Assembly (NCBI RefSeq): GCF_000173655.1
Contig: NZ_ABZU01000017.1
Coordinates: 1 to 44,428 of the forward strand
Length of the DNA stretch: 44,428 bases
Direction of reading: 5' to 3'
Source of the DNA: Corynebacterium amycolatum SK46
GTDB lineage: Bacteria; Actinomycetota; Actinomycetes; Mycobacteriales; Mycobacteriaceae
The notes under the pieces were generated by a model that saw only the letters and a program-made list of their open reading frames with translations, made no database searches and was not told where the DNA came from. Shown here piece after piece: positions 11,313 through 21,030 of the stretch (position 1 is its first letter; each line of letters opens with the position of its first letter). A program made the position numbers and the translations under genes.

Positions 11313-12503
11313 CTAGCCCGGCAGGCGCACAGGCATCAGCAGGTAAGTGAAGTCGGTCTCCGGCGTTGGGTAGAAGCCGTCCTCACCGAGCTCCGGAATG
11401 GCTTCCGGCTCCGGAATGAGAATCGCAGGACGCGACGGCTGCGTAAAGCCCAGCAAAACACGATGGGAGCGAACAGCGCTGAGCCCCTCGAGCAGGTACT
11501 GCGGGTTGAAGGCAATCAGAAGTGGTTCACCATAGAAGTTGCAGGCCACAGTCTCTTCTGCGTGACCAACCTCGTCTCCATGAGCGGAAAGGACAACCTG
11601 ACCGTCGGAGAAGTCCATACGAATCTGCGCACCGTGATCCGCCATCAGAGACACACGACGGATGGCATCCTGCAGCTGGTCAACACGGGCAACAGCCATG
11701 GAGGAATGCTGCTTCGGCAGTAGCGGGCGGAACTTCGGGAACTCGGCGTCCAGCAGTCGCGTGGTAGTGCGACGGGGATCTGCGAGGATAGCCAGCAGGC
11801 CTTCGGAGCCGACCTCACGATCATCGGATCCGTCGCCGAATGCCAAGGTCACTGGCTCGCTAGAAGTGGTATCGAGAGTGCGGGCGGTCTCCGCGAAGGT
11901 CTTGGCCGGGATGAGCAGCTTGGTCTCACCCTCCGGGACCTGCTCCCACTCGAAACTGCGAACCGCCAGGCGGAAACGGTCGGTGGCAGCGAGAGTGACC
12001 TCGTTACCTTCGGTTTCCATCCGGATGCCAGTCAGCATCGGCAGCGACTCATCCTTGCCGGCAGCGACAGCGACCTGACCAATAGCCTCGGCCAGCAGAG
12101 CGGCATCGACAGTGCCGGTAGCAGCCGGAGCTTCCGGTAGCTGCGGGTAATCCTCCAAGGTCAGACTTGGCAGCTCGAAGCGGGAAGAACCACAGCGAAC
12201 GATGACCTTCGTGCCATCAAAGTGCATCTCTACCTGCTTATTCGGCAGCTTAGAAACAATGTCAGAAACCAACTTGCCATTGACGGCGAAGCGACCGGGC
12301 TCATCGACCTCTGCGCTAATACGAATCTGAGTGGAGACCTCGTAGTCATAGCCAGCGAGCTGCAAACCATTGTCATCCGCGAGAAAAATCATGCCACGCA
12401 GAATCGGCTGAGTCGGGCGTGCAGGCAGGTTACGAGCAACCCAGCTCACCGCACCCGCGAGATCGTCCTTAGCCGCGCGAATACGGACTTCGGTCTGCTC
12501 CAT
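11313..12503 (-). CDS. dnaN: DNA polymerase III beta subunit (sliding clamp)
   Basis: 396 residues forming the three-domain clamp that tethers the replicative polymerase. The N-terminal domain has WVARNLPARPTQPILRGM, and the C-terminus ends YLLMPVRLPG, the typical clamp ending (YLLMPVRL). ATG at 12503 has an ideal GGAGG five bases before it. It follows dnaA in the usual origin order, separated by a 514-base non-coding stretch with DnaA boxes. Confidence 0.98.
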   Translation of the reverse strand: MEQTEVRIRAAKDDLAGAVSWVARNLPARPTQPILRGMIFLADDNGLQLAGYDYEVSTQIRISAEVDEPGRFAVNGKLVSDIVSKLPNKQVEMHFDGTKVIVRCGSSRFELPSLTLEDYPQLPEAPAATGTVDAALLAEAIGQVAVAAGKDESLPMLTGIRMETEGNEVTLAATDRFRLAVRSFEWEQVPEGETKLLIPAKTFAETARTLDTTSSEPVTLAFGDGSDDREVGSEGLLAILADPRRTTTRLLDAEFPKFRPLLPKQHSSMAVARVDQLQDAIRRVSLMADHGAQIRMDFSDGQVVLSAHGDEVGHAEETVACNFYGEPLLIAFNPQYLLEGLSAVRSHRVLLGFTQPSRPAILIPEPEAIPELGEDGFYPTPETDFTYLLMPVRLPG

Positions 12504-13017
12504 CGTTCCTCCACCGGTATTGGATGTCTGTTTTTAGCCGTTTATTAGCCGTCTTTTGTATTGTCAGCGCGCTATGTCAGCACACATGACTGGAGTTACA
12601 AAGATTCCATCGTACAACTCTACTGCAGACTGCCAAAGACCTCACTGGGATTCTTGTAGTCCGTCTAGTGCTTAATCGTAGTTCTTACTCGTTCTTGGCA
12701 TTTTTAAAGTTGTGCGCCAGAGGTTGTTTGCCCGGGGTTGTGCGCAGGCCCCCTTTTATCTAGAAGTTTCTAGAGATTTTTAAAGTCGGGAGTAGTAATA
12801 GGGGGTGTGCACATTGTGAAATTACATGATTCCCGCTGGTCTTCACTGATTTCGCGCTGTGGATAACCAGTGCGTCTAACTGTGGATAACTTGGGGTGTC
12901 TGTGGATAGAGTTCGGGCTTCATCTTTCATCCACAAAATTTACGAGTTGTCCACAGCTCTGTGCACGGAAAAACCGCAGTTAATAACAAGAATTCCGCAC
13001 GCCGAACCCAAGGTTTT
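12504..13017. other. oriC candidate: dnaA-dnaN intergenic region with DnaA boxes
   Basis: This 514-base stretch has no gene. It contains exact DnaA boxes TGTGGATAA at 12858-12866 and 12881-12889. Near matches are TGTGGATAG (12901-12909), TCATCCACA (12927-12935) and TTGTCCACA (12947-12955), all within 98 bases. The left part, 12540-12800, is relatively A+T-rich with tracts such as TTTTTAAAG and may include an unwinding element and the dnaN promoter. Actinobacterial origins usually lie in this interval. Confidence 0.75.
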
Positions 13018-14766
13018 TTAAGCCGTTCCACGAGCTCGATCTCGAATGCGTGTGGTCAGGTCGTTGACCTGGTCCTTTGAGGGCTTCTTCTCCTGAATTT
13101 CCTTAACAATCTTGCGTTCAGCGTGCAAAACCGTCGAATGGTCACGATTTCCGAACTCCCGGCCAATCGACGGCAACGAAAGCTCGGTGAAGGACCTCGT
13201 CAGGTACATCGCAATCTGGCGTGCATGAGCGACCGGGCGAGTCTTACCCGGGCCCACCAAATCTGCAACCGTTAGGTCGAAGTACTCAGCCGTGGTGGAG
13301 ATGATGATCTCCGGAGTAATCTGCACCTCGATTTCGTCGGCACCGAGGATCTCCTGTGCAAACTTCAAGGTCACAGGCTCATGAATCATGGATGCGTGAG
13401 CGCTAATCTGCAGTAGACGCCCCTCGAGCTCGCGAATAGAAGACGAGGTGTTCTCCGCGATGTACTGGAGTACATTATGCGGAACGGCCAGATCAGACAG
13501 CTGTGCCTTCTTCGACAGAATTGCGATTCGCGTCTCCAAGTCCGGGTATTGCAGATCCGGATTGAGCCCCCACTGGAAGCGGGTACGAAGGCGATCCTCC
13601 AGAGTCTTAAGCTCCCGCGGTGGGCGGTCCGACGACAGCACAATCTGGTGATTGGACTGGTGCAGGGCATTGAACGTATGGAAGAACTCTTCCTGTGTAC
13701 CTTCCTTGCCCTCCAAGAACTGGATGTCATCGATGATGAGCATGTCCAAATCGCGGTAGCGACGCTTGAAGGATTCTTGGGCGTCGTCACGCACGGAATT
13801 AATGAAGTCGTTGGTGAACTCTTCCGAGGAAACGTAACGAACCCGCAGGTTAGGGTACAAATGCTTGGCGTAGTGGCCAATGCCGTGGAGCAGGTGTGTC
13901 TTGCCAAGACCCGAACCGCCGGAGATAAACAGCGGGTTGTAGGTGCGCCCCGGAGACTCCGCAACAGCGACGGCGGCTGCGGCGGCGAACTTATTCTGCG
14001 GACCAATAACGAAGGTCTCGAAGGTGTAGTTCGGGTTGAGGGTGGGCTCCTCGAAAGGCATGCTCATCTCGGTTGGAGTGCCGTGACTCTCGGAGCGGAA
14101 AGGACTTGTGACCTGGCGCTGATCAGCAATAGTCATCGGATTTTCGGCAGATGAGTGCGAAAGCCCCTGCGCCATCGAATCTACGGCGTCCATCGATCGG
14201 CGCTGTGACTGGGCACTCTGCTGATTATGGACATTCGGTTGGTGCGTCTGCGTCACCTGTGGCGTCTGCGTCGATCCCTGGTGCTGCTCGTGGAGATTGA
14301 AGTCGTTCGTATCTGCATTGGGGAACGGGTAGTTACGGCCAGACTGCTGCTGGTGCTGCTGGTTTGGCTGTTGACGCTGAGCCTGCTGCGGACGCGAAGC
14401 TGCAGATGGGGTCTGTCCCGAGTGCTGTGCAGATGGTTGAGTGGCCTCCGCCGCCTGGCTATCTTCAGCGTCGTCAGCAGGATCAGCAACGGTGATGACC
14501 GTTTCCAACTCCTCGCCGGTCAGCGAAGCTAAGACGGCCTCGATAATGCCCTTGAGCTCTTCTTTTACCAGCGCCTGCACTACGGGCGATTGAGTGCTGA
14601 GCAGGAAAAAACCTGGAAAGTCACCAGTGTGCGTCACTGACCGCAGCAGTGCCTTGTGTGGCGGGCGTAGTGGTGCAATACCCAACTCCGGCGCACCTTC
14701 TGGTGAAGTCAGGATAGAAACGACCTGCTCCCAGAGTCCACCTGGCAATTCTGGTTGTTCGCTCAC
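13018..14766 (-). CDS. dnaA: Chromosomal replication initiator DnaA
   Basis: 582 residues. Domain I covers about residues 1-90. Domain II is a long Gln/Ser-rich linker (about 105-230). Domain III is the AAA+ ATPase with Walker [10 protein letters not shown] near residue 284, Walker [10 protein letters not shown] and sensor segment DRLRTRF. Domain IV carries the DnaA signature [17 protein letters not shown] that reads DnaA boxes. The start is GTG at 14766. DnaA boxes on both sides suggest autoregulation. The transcript reads toward dnaN, away from the rpmH operon. Confidence 0.99.
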   Translation of the reverse strand: MSEQPELPGGLWEQVVSILTSPEGAPELGIAPLRPPHKALLRSVTHTGDFPGFFLLSTQSPVVQALVKEELKGIIEAVLASLTGEELETVITVADPADDAEDSQAAEATQPSAQHSGQTPSAASRPQQAQRQQPNQQHQQQSGRNYPFPNADTNDFNLHEQHQGSTQTPQVTQTHQPNVHNQQSAQSQRRSMDAVDSMAQGLSHSSAENPMTIADQRQVTSPFRSESHGTPTEMSMPFEEPTLNPNYTFETFVIGPQNKFAAAAAVAVAESPGRTYNPLFISGGSGLGKTHLLHGIGHYAKHLYPNLRVRYVSSEEFTNDFINSVRDDAQESFKRRYRDLDMLIIDDIQFLEGKEGTQEEFFHTFNALHQSNHQIVLSSDRPPRELKTLEDRLRTRFQWGLNPDLQYPDLETRIAILSKKAQLSDLAVPHNVLQYIAENTSSSIRELEGRLLQISAHASMIHEPVTLKFAQEILGADEIEVQITPEIIISTTAEYFDLTVADLVGPGKTRPVAHARQIAMYLTRSFTELSLPSIGREFGNRDHSTVLHAERKIVKEIQEKKPSKDQVNDLTTRIRDRARGTA

Positions 14767-14949
14767 TGTGTGAATGTCCTTTTACATGTTTACGTTCATC
14801 AAATTTATCGAGGCGACCTGTTTTTGTGGAGTGTTTTTTGGCATGGCGAGAGTGCCATATCTGCCCATTTGGGGGCTATTTCTTGTAATTCGCCCTGTGG
14901 GGTGTTTCTACACAAGGCGCTATACGCCCCGAGCAGGACTTCCACACGT

Positions 14950-15156
14950 TTGTCCACACCTGTGGATAAACATCGTCGCTAATTGACTAACAGTTTATCC
15001 ACAGTTTGCCCACAATGAAAAATAGCCCCCTAGTCTGCGTTTACCTAGGTAAACGCGTTATTTCCCCTGCTCGCTGTGATTCATGGTGTGGAAGTTATCC
15101 ACAGCTGATTGGATAAACACCCTGTGGATTGCGGTGCATAGGTCAGTATTTCCACA
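14950..15156. other. Second DnaA-box cluster, dnaA-rpmH intergenic region
   Basis: The 695-base gap 14767-15461 has no gene. It contains exact DnaA boxes at 14961-14969 (TGTGGATAA), 14995-15003 and 15095-15103 (TTATCCACA). One-mismatch sites are TTGTCCACA (14950-14958), TTGCCCACA (15006-15014) and TGTGGATTG (15123-15131). Weaker sites are ATTGGATAA (15108-15116) and ATTTCCACA (15148-15156). The first two strong sites face each other. It may be part of a bipartite origin or the dnaA autoregulatory region. Confidence 0.75.
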
Positions 15157-15261
15157 GGTCAACATCGGTACCGTTGGAAAACTTGGAAAATGATTCTCCA
15201 GGTAAATCCGGCGTGTTGATTTGAATTTCTCGCTCGATTCGACGTACCCTATCTGGGTGTT

Positions 15262-15400
15262 TCATATCCATTGAGATATGAGTCCGAGCTCGTGCTTGGA
15301 CCCGACAGAACGCTTGTAGCTTTCATTCTGTCGGTAAGTAATTTTTCCGTGCATCACGGGAATGCGTCAGACGCATCGCTGCCTCGCACTCGAAGCGAGG
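15262..15400 (+). promoter_or_regulatory. Series of inverted repeats in the rpmH leader
   Basis: Four inverted repeats follow one another upstream of rpmH. TCATATC/GATATGA pairs at 15262-15281. CCGACAGAA/TTCTGTCGG is 9 bp at 15302-15334. ATGCGT/ACGCAT is at 15362-15376, and CCTCGC/GCGAGG at 15382-15400. They may be promoter or operator elements or RNA structure in a long leader. The role is unknown. Confidence 0.4.
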
Positions 15401-15461
15401 GGTTTACTGCGGTGTGTTCAGCGTGGACTCGTGGTCGTTTGAGTTTCAAGGAGTGTCAACC

Positions 15462-15599
15462 GTGTCGAAGCGGACGTTCCAGCCGAATAACCGCCGTCGT
15501 GCACGCGTGCACGGCTTCCGTACCCGTATGCGTACCCGTTCCGGTCGCGCCGTTGTGGCAGCACGCCGCAGCAAGGGCCGTGCCCGCCTGTCCGCTTAA
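15462..15599 (+). CDS. rpmH: 50S ribosomal protein L34
   Basis: 45 residues, starting [18 protein letters not shown] after the initiator and extremely Arg-rich; complete L34 of the large ribosomal subunit. The start is GTG at 15462, with AAGGAG at 15448-15453 (8-base spacing). Longer in-frame readings back to 15414 lack the conserved N-terminus. It heads the conserved rpmH-rnpA-yidD-yidC cluster, divergent from dnaA. Confidence 0.97.
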   Translation: MSKRTFQPNNRRRARVHGFRTRMRTRSGRAVVAARRSKGRARLSA

Positions 15600-15619
15600 G
15601 TAAGAGGACGCCGATTTCG

Positions 15620-16000
15620 GTGCTCCCTCAGAGCAATAAGCTGCGTTCTTCGCGTGACTTCACGGTCACCGTACGACGTGGACGCCGAATCGGACGCAAG
15701 ACTTTGGTCTTGCATATCCGTGACACCGCCGCTTCTGGCGGTGAAGATAAGACCGATACGCAGATTGCCAGGTTTGGTGGTCCGCGTGTCGGTCTTGTCG
15801 TATCTAAAGCTGTGGGCAACGCCGTGACTCGTCACGCCGTATCCCGCAAGCTCCGCCATGTTATGGCCGCGGCCGCGCAGGATCTCCCGTCCACTATGGA
15901 CATTGTCGTTCGCGCGCTGCCCGCTTCTGCCACAGCCACCAGCCAGGAGCTGTCCCACGATGTGCAATCGGCACTCGCTACATACGAACGTCGGCGCTAA
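15620..16000 (+). CDS. rnpA: Ribonuclease P protein component
   Basis: 126 residues. The protein subunit of RNase P helps the catalytic RNA trim the 5' ends of pre-tRNAs. It begins [23 protein letters not shown] and contains [24 protein letters not shown], the central basic helix of the family, slightly diverged from the common RNRVKRRLR form. The start is GTG at 15620, 20 bases after rpmH. Its 3' end overlaps the probable yidD start by 41 bases. Confidence 0.95.
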   Translation: MLPQSNKLRSSRDFTVTVRRGRRIGRKTLVLHIRDTAASGGEDKTDTQIARFGGPRVGLVVSKAVGNAVTRHAVSRKLRHVMAAAAQDLPSTMDIVVRALPASATATSQELSHDVQSALATYERRR

Positions 16001-16292
16001 TTCGCTTGACGACGGCCCCCTCGCCCAGGCCCCCGGTGCACGTGTGGCTGAGAGGGCGATTCTCTTCTACCGCCGTCGTATCTCTAATCTGAAGCCAACG
16101 AGCACATGTCGTTTTGAACCGACGTGCTCCGCATATGGTCTTGAGGCCGTGCGCCGCTTCGGAGCTATTCGTGGCCTGTGGCTGACTCTCCTGCGTATCT
16201 TCCGTTGCGCACCCTGGCATCCGGGCGGCTGGGATCCAGTTCCTGCTACATTCCCCGGCCTGGGTTCGTGGTTCAAGCGAATGCACAGGTAA
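15960..16292 (+). CDS. yidD: Membrane protein insertion efficiency factor YidD
   Basis: About 110 residues with the YidD core: [51 protein letters not shown]. The conserved Cys and the CxPxxPGG block are visible. YidD is an amphipathic, membrane-associated protein that aids YidC/Sec insertion. The ATG at 15960 lies inside rnpA, giving a 41-base overlap; a GTG just before AERAILF is a shorter alternative. The N-terminal extension is poorly conserved, so the start is uncertain. Confidence 0.9.
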   Translation: MCNRHSLHTNVGANSLDDGPLAQAPGARVAERAILFYRRRISNLKPTSTCRFEPTCSAYGLEAVRRFGAIRGLWLTLLRIFRCAPWHPGGWDPVPATFPGLGSWFKRMHR

Positions 16293-16378
16293 CCTCTAGT
16301 AATGCTTAGCCTTTGACAGGGCTTTGTAGACGAAGGCGCGAGTGCGCTGTCCCCTAAAGAACGGAGTGATCTTAGACC

Positions 16379-17527
16379 GTGCTCAATTTCGTGTATTGGC
16401 CGATTTCGGCCATCCTGTGGTTCTGGCATAAGGCCTCAGGTTTCCTATTCGATCCCTCCTCGGGTATCTCATGGGTGCTGGCCATTATTTTGCTTGTGGT
16501 CACCATCCGTATCCTCCTGTTTAAGCCGATGCTGAACCAGCAGCGTTCTGCCATCAAGATGCAGCAGCTCGCTCCTGAGATGCAGGCCATCAAGGAGAAG
16601 TACAAGAACGATCAGCAGGCTCAGGCTCTTGCTATGCGCCAGCTACAGAAGGAAATGGGTGTCAACCCGCTCGGTGGCTGTCTGCCGATTCTGGTTCAGA
16701 TGCCTGTGTTCATTGGTCTTTTCCACGTGCTGCGTTCGTTTAACCGAACGGGTACGTCCGGCAATGCACTCGGCATGTCGGTGGAACAGAACTGGAATAC
16801 GCCTAACTACATCTTCGGTGTAGATGAGGTGCGGTCCTTCCTGCTGGCTCGTGTGCTCAATGCCCCACTGTCCAGTTCGGTTGGAATGGGTGAGGATCAA
16901 TACGCAGCCTTTACCGTGCCTGGTACGCCTGCGGACTTCACCCGCATGGACATCATGATCGTTGCCATCCCGCTGATTGTTATCGCGGCACTGGCAACGC
17001 ACTTCAACGCTCGCATGTCTGTTGAGCGCACGCGTGCCCGCCAGGAAGCCGGTCTGGTGAAGCGTCAGGAAGGCCCTATGGGTCAGCAGATGGACATGAT
17101 GAACAAGATGATGCTCTGGTTCTTCCCAATCATGATTCTTGTTACCGGTGCTTTCTGGCACATCGGCCTTCTTGTCTACATGGTGACTAATAACGTGTGG
17201 ACCTACTTCCAGCAGCGTTACATCTTCGGCAAGCTGGATGAGGAAGAGAAGGAAGCTATCGCAGCTAAGAAGGCCGCTAAGCGCGAGGCGCAGGAGAAGC
17301 TCGCTCCGAAGGTCGGTCAGAAGCCAATCAACCCGAAGAAGGGTGGCAAGCGTCAGGCGGCGCAGAATGCGCAGCAGGCGCAGTCCGGCCAGGCCTCTGC
17401 AGCGAACAAGGCTTCTAGCCATCTTCCGGATGGTAATTCGGGGAAGGGACAGCAGGGCCCAGCCTCGAAGCCAGCGCCAGGGCAGAAACCCGCAAATCGG
17501 AAGAACCGGAAGCGCAAAAAGAAATAG
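16379..17527 (+). CDS. yidC: Membrane protein insertase YidC
   Basis: 382 residues, a YidC/Oxa1/Alb3-type insertase. The first membrane segment is near residues 5-22 and the second near 30-50 (WVLAIILLVVTIRILLFKPM). The positively charged loop QRSAIKMQQLAPEMQAIKEKYKND follows, then LGGCLPILVQMPVFIGLFHVLRSF, with further segments near residues 200, 245 and 265. The C-terminal ~85 residues are Lys/Gln/Ala-rich and may contact ribosomes. The start is GTG at 16379. No jag gene follows, unlike mycobacteria. Confidence 0.96.
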   Translation: MLNFVYWPISAILWFWHKASGFLFDPSSGISWVLAIILLVVTIRILLFKPMLNQQRSAIKMQQLAPEMQAIKEKYKNDQQAQALAMRQLQKEMGVNPLGGCLPILVQMPVFIGLFHVLRSFNRTGTSGNALGMSVEQNWNTPNYIFGVDEVRSFLLARVLNAPLSSSVGMGEDQYAAFTVPGTPADFTRMDIMIVAIPLIVIAALATHFNARMSVERTRARQEAGLVKRQEGPMGQQMDMMNKMMLWFFPIMILVTGAFWHIGLLVYMVTNNVWTYFQQRYIFGKLDEEEKEAIAAKKAAKREAQEKLAPKVGQKPINPKKGGKRQAAQNAQQAQSGQASAANKASSHLPDGNSGKGQQGPASKPAPGQKPANRKNRKRKKK

Positions 17528-17572
17528 CTGAAGTAGAATCGCCCTTCGTCTACATCAGTTAATTAATCGGAA

Positions 17573-17601
17573 CGCCCCGCAATTTGATGCGGGGCGTTTT
17601 T
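17573..17601 (+). terminator. Rho-independent terminator after yidC
   Basis: CGCCCCGC (17573-17580) and GCGGGGCG (17589-17596) form a perfect 8-bp stem with an 8-base loop, followed by TTTTT. This ends the rpmH-yidC transcript. Confidence 0.93.
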
Positions 17602-17697
17602 GCTTGCCTTGGTGCTCGCTAACGGAAACAACTGCACTGTTATTACAGGCGTGTTATTTCCTATGGGGCCTGGAGTTGGGTATCCATCCCCAGTCAA

Positions 17698-17713
17698 TGT
17701 TTCACGTGAAACA
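17698..17713. other. parS site 1
   Basis: TGTTTCACGTGAAACA is an exact copy of the bacterial parS consensus, within an 18-base perfect palindrome (AT pairs flank it). It lies upstream of the chosen rsmG start, so the longer rsmG reading through it is unlikely. Confidence 0.97.
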
Positions 17714-17791
17714 TCGCTGTTGCACTGTCGTACACTAGGGGTATTGAAAAGGTCGACGGGTGACGGCACAGCTGCCCCATTGGAAAGGTTA

Positions 17792-18484
17792 GTGGAACTA
17801 TTGAATAACTCCGCGAAGGACGTAGATAAGCAAGAAGCCTCCGCAGGTTTGGTCGATGCTGATTTGCGTTCAGTGATAAACACCGTGTTTGGAGAGAATG
17901 CCGATCGAGCATACCGCTATCATTCCTGGTTGGCTGAAGAGGCTACAGTCCGGGGTTTGATTGGGCCTCGTGAAACTCCAAAGCTGTGGGATCGGCACAT
18001 TATCAATTCCGCGGTAGTTGGAGAAGCGATAGGCAAAGGGCTTGTAGTTGCGGACATTGGTTCGGGGGCAGGCTTGCCCGGGATTCCGCTTGCTCTTGCA
18101 CGACCGGATTTGAAGGTGGTTCTTGTAGAACCATTGCTGCGTCGTACAACTTTTTTGAATGAAGTTGTGAAGGATCTTGAGCTGGACAATGTAACGGTGG
18201 TTCGCGGACGCGCTGAGGAAAAAGCGGTTCGCGCTGAGGTTGGCCAAGTAGACGTCGTCACCTCACGCGCTGTTGCTCCTCTTGGGAAGTTGGCGGGGTG
18301 GTCACTTCCTTTAGTTAAATCTGGAGGCGCGATGGTTGCACTGAAAGGTGGAACTGCCCAAGAAGAAATCGATCGGGACGCAAAGCTTATTGCCAAGGCG
18401 AAGGGAATTAATCCCCGCGTCGTAGAGGTTGGCGGTTCCATGTTGGGAACTTCGACGTACGCCGTGATTATCCAGAAGAAGTAG
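17792..18484 (+). CDS. rsmG: 16S rRNA (guanine527-N7)-methyltransferase RsmG
   Basis: About 230 residues. RsmG (GidB) methylates G527 of 16S rRNA using S-adenosylmethionine; loss gives low-level streptomycin resistance in several species. It shows RGLIGPRETPKLWDRHIINS, the SAM-binding loop VVADIGSGAGLPGIPLAL, and VTSRAVAPLGKLAGW. The start is taken as GTG at 17792 behind GGAAAGG (short spacing); TTG at 17801 is possible. The open frame reaches back to 17600, but that part carries parS and the yidC terminator T-run. It sits between yidC and parA as in relatives. Confidence 0.93.
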   Translation: MELLNNSAKDVDKQEASAGLVDADLRSVINTVFGENADRAYRYHSWLAEEATVRGLIGPRETPKLWDRHIINSAVVGEAIGKGLVVADIGSGAGLPGIPLALARPDLKVVLVEPLLRRTTFLNEVVKDLELDNVTVVRGRAEEKAVRAEVGQVDVVTSRAVAPLGKLAGWSLPLVKSGGAMVALKGGTAQEEIDRDAKLIAKAKGINPRVVEVGGSMLGTSTYAVIIQKK

Positions 18485-18617
18485 GTTGTAAGTCCCCCCT
18501 CCCCTACTCCGCTTCGCGTTCGCTTGTGTTTTGGTTTCGACATTGAGGCGCGTAGTGCCGTCGGGCTAGAGTGGGATAAGTATCGCGGTATGGCAAAGTC
18601 CTACCGATCAAGGTGGA

Positions 18618-18633
18618 TGTTTCACGTGAAACA
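18618..18633. other. parS site 2
   Basis: An exact TGTTTCACGTGAAACA with the same flanking AT pair as site 1, in the 279-base rsmG-parA gap. ParB nucleation here could also affect parA transcription. Confidence 0.97.
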
Positions 18634-18763
18634 TTTCCACAATCGTCGGCGTCTAACGGTTGTTGGGGCTTGATGATTACGCTTTTGCAGATAGTTACTA
18701 AGTTTTTATTCGCACTCCAATGGCCATGATTGGTGATTGCTGTGCTTGTAAGGGGAATAGTTA

Positions 18764-19720
18764 ATGAGCCGGAAGTCCTGGCAAGACACACCCATCGCTG
18801 CGGCAGCTCAACGGGCGGCGCAAGTTAAGGCCCCGAACCGTTTGTCGCTTCCACGCCCCGAGCGTCCGCGCCGTATTACTATCGCCAACCAGAAGGGTGG
18901 CGTGGGTAAGACCACCTCGGCAGTCAACATCGCTTCGGCGCTTGCGCGGCATGGTCTCAAGGTTCTAGTCATCGATAATGACCCGCAGGGTAATGCTTCT
19001 ACGGCACTGGGGATTGAGCATGTTTCCGGGACTCCGTCAACGTATGAGCTTCTGATTGGCGAGCTGCAGATTGATGATGTCATCCAGCGTTCCCCTGAAT
19101 CTGAGAACCTCTTCTGTGTGCCAGCGACGTTGGACTTGGCGGGTTCCGAGATTGAGCTGGTCTCGCTCCTGAACCGCGAGCGCCGACTTCTCGATGCGGT
19201 TCCAGATCAGTACTTGATCGACAACGGCTTCGACTTTCTCATTATTGACTGCCCTCCTTCGCTCGGTCTGTTGACTTTGAATTCAATGACTGCCGCCAAC
19301 GAGGTTTTGATACCGATTCAGTGTGAGTTTTACGCCTTGGAGGGTGTGACTCAGCTGATGAATAACGTGCAGATGATTCGTCAGCACCTTAATCCGGAGC
19401 TGCATATTTCTGCTGTGCTGCTTACCATGTTCGATGGGCGCACCAAGCTTTCAGAAGAAGTTGCCAATGAAGTTCGTAACTACTTCGGTGACGTTGTTCT
19501 ACGTAATCTCATCCCTCGATCCGTGAAGGTATCGGAGGCGCCGGGATATTCGCAGACCGTAATTTCCTACGATCCGGGGTCTCGGGGCGCAGTTGCTTAT
19601 CTTGATGCCGCGAAGGAATTGGCAACGCGTGGGGACTATTCAGCAGTTCCGGGTGGAAGTGCGATTGGGCAAAAACCAGCTTCCTCCCCTACCCCGTCCA
19701 ATTCCACTGAGAGAAATTAA
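18764..19720 (+). CDS. parA: Chromosome partitioning ATPase ParA
   Basis: 318 residues. ParA is the Walker-type ATPase that moves ParB-parS complexes over the nucleoid. The deviant Walker A is KGGVGKT (residues 44-50), with Walker A' VIDNDPQGNAS, Walker B FLIIDCPPSLGLLTLN, and the conserved VLLTMFDGRTKLSEEV. The N-terminal 37 residues and the Pro/Ser-rich C-terminal tail (~25 residues) are variable. ATG at 18764 is preceded by AAGGGG. parB follows after 21 bases in the same operon. Confidence 0.97.
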   Translation: MSRKSWQDTPIAAAAQRAAQVKAPNRLSLPRPERPRRITIANQKGGVGKTTSAVNIASALARHGLKVLVIDNDPQGNASTALGIEHVSGTPSTYELLIGELQIDDVIQRSPESENLFCVPATLDLAGSEIELVSLLNRERRLLDAVPDQYLIDNGFDFLIIDCPPSLGLLTLNSMTAANEVLIPIQCEFYALEGVTQLMNNVQMIRQHLNPELHISAVLLTMFDGRTKLSEEVANEVRNYFGDVVLRNLIPRSVKVSEAPGYSQTVISYDPGSRGAVAYLDAAKELATRGDYSAVPGGSAIGQKPASSPTPSNSTERN

Positions 19721-19741
19721 AGCCACTAGGAGTAGTAACCG

Positions 19742-21019
19742 ATGTCGAATCAAAAAAAGGACAACCGCAAAGGAGGGCTCGGTCGCGGTATCGCTGCGCT
19801 GATCCCAACTGCTCCGGCGGCTAACCCGTCGGTAGGTGAGAGTGCCGCGGATATTATCTTCGGTCCCCGCCGTACCCAGGGGACGAATCAGTCTGGGGGT
19901 AGCGGAGTCGCCGATGTACTGGGCGCCGCCGCGACGGGATCCGGCACCTCGTTGACTGAGGGGAAAAACGCCGGAAAATCTGCAAAATCCGGGCAGAGCA
20001 AGCCTTATACCAAGGCGGCAAAGAAACGTCACAGTGACGATAAACCTATTGGCAAGTCTAGTGATGTTTCACGTGAAACATCGTCCTCGACGACGTCGAG
20101 ATTAGCGGACCATAGCGGCGCCGAAGCTACCGATGTTGACGCTTCGGCCGCAAACGAGTTTGGCGCGACCTATCGCGAGGTCGACTTGAAGCTGATCACG
20201 CCGAACCCGAAGCAGCCACGAGAGGTCTTCGATGAGGAGCCCCTGAATGAGCTCGCTCACTCTATTCGTGAGTTCGGCCTATTGCAGCCGATTATCGTAC
20301 GGCCAATCTCTGAGGATAGTCGTGCGGCGGCACTCGAGGCAGCGCGCAAGGAAGATGCGAACGCGCCGCAACCCGAGTTTGAAATCATTATGGGTGAACG
20401 TCGCTGGCGTGCTTCTCAGCGAGCTGGGATCGACACGATTCCCGCCATCGTTCGCGATACTCCAAACCAGGACATGCTTCGCGATGCCCTACTAGAGAAT
20501 ATCCATCGCGTTCAGCTGAACCCACTCGAAGAGGCCGCTGCGTACCAGCAGCTGCTCGAAGAGTTTGGTGTAACTCAGGCAGAGCTGGCGGATCGAATCG
20601 GTCGCTCGCGGCCCGTTATTACCAACATGATTCGACTCTTGCAGTTGCCGGTGGAGGTACAGCGACGAGTAGCGGTCGGTGTTCTGTCGGCTGGTCACGC
20701 ACGTGCCTTGCTTGGAGTTAAGGCAGGTAAGGAAGCGCAGCAGCGCCTCGCTGAGCGAATTGTTGCTGAAGGACTATCGGTCCGTGCGACCGAAGAGGCA
20801 GTGACATTACTCAATGCCGGCGAGCGGCCGAAGAAGCAGCACCGCGAGCCCACACCGCAGCCGGAGGTTCTCCACAATTGGGCTGATCGCCTGTCCAATT
20901 CTTTTGATACGAAGGTGACTGCCCAGATGGGCAAGCGTAAGGGCAAAATCGTTATCGAATTCGGCAACCTCGAGGACTTTGATCGCATCATGTCACTGAT
21001 GCATCTCGACGAAGAGTAA
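19742..21019 (+). CDS. parB: Chromosome partitioning protein ParB
   Basis: 425 residues. ParB is a CTP-dependent clamp that loads at parS and spreads. It begins with the ParA-stimulating segment [14 protein letters not shown] long low-complexity linker covers about residues 25-140. The CTPase domain has the arginine-rich motif GERRWRA near residue 217 and [14 protein letters not shown]. The parS-reading helix-turn-helix is [25 protein letters not shown], and a C-terminal dimerisation domain follows. ATG at 19742 has AGGAG upstream. A perfect parS lies in the linker coding region. Confidence 0.97.
   Translation: MSNQKKDNRKGGLGRGIAALIPTAPAANPSVGESAADIIFGPRRTQGTNQSGGSGVADVLGAAATGSGTSLTEGKNAGKSAKSGQSKPYTKAAKKRHSDDKPIGKSSDVSRETSSSTTSRLADHSGAEATDVDASAANEFGATYREVDLKLITPNPKQPREVFDEEPLNELAHSIREFGLLQPIIVRPISEDSRAAALEAARKEDANAPQPEFEIIMGERRWRASQRAGIDTIPAIVRDTPNQDMLRDALLENIHRVQLNPLEEAAAYQQLLEEFGVTQAELADRIGRSRPVITNMIRLLQLPVEVQRRVAVGVLSAGHARALLGVKAGKEAQQRLAERIVAEGLSVRATEEAVTLLNAGERPKKQHREPTPQPEVLHNWADRLSNSFDTKVTAQMGKRKGKIVIEFGNLEDFDRIMSLMHLDEE
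20065..20080. other. parS site 3, inside parB
   Basis: An exact TGTTTCACGTGAAACA within the variable linker of parB, where it encodes DVSRETS. The three exact sites span 2.4 kb beside the parAB locus. Confidence 0.97.
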
Positions 21020-21030
21020 ATCCGGTTACT

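Noticed and set aside
17600..17791. N-terminal extension of rsmG
   Set aside because: It would begin in the yidC terminator T-run and run through parS; the family core starts after 17792.
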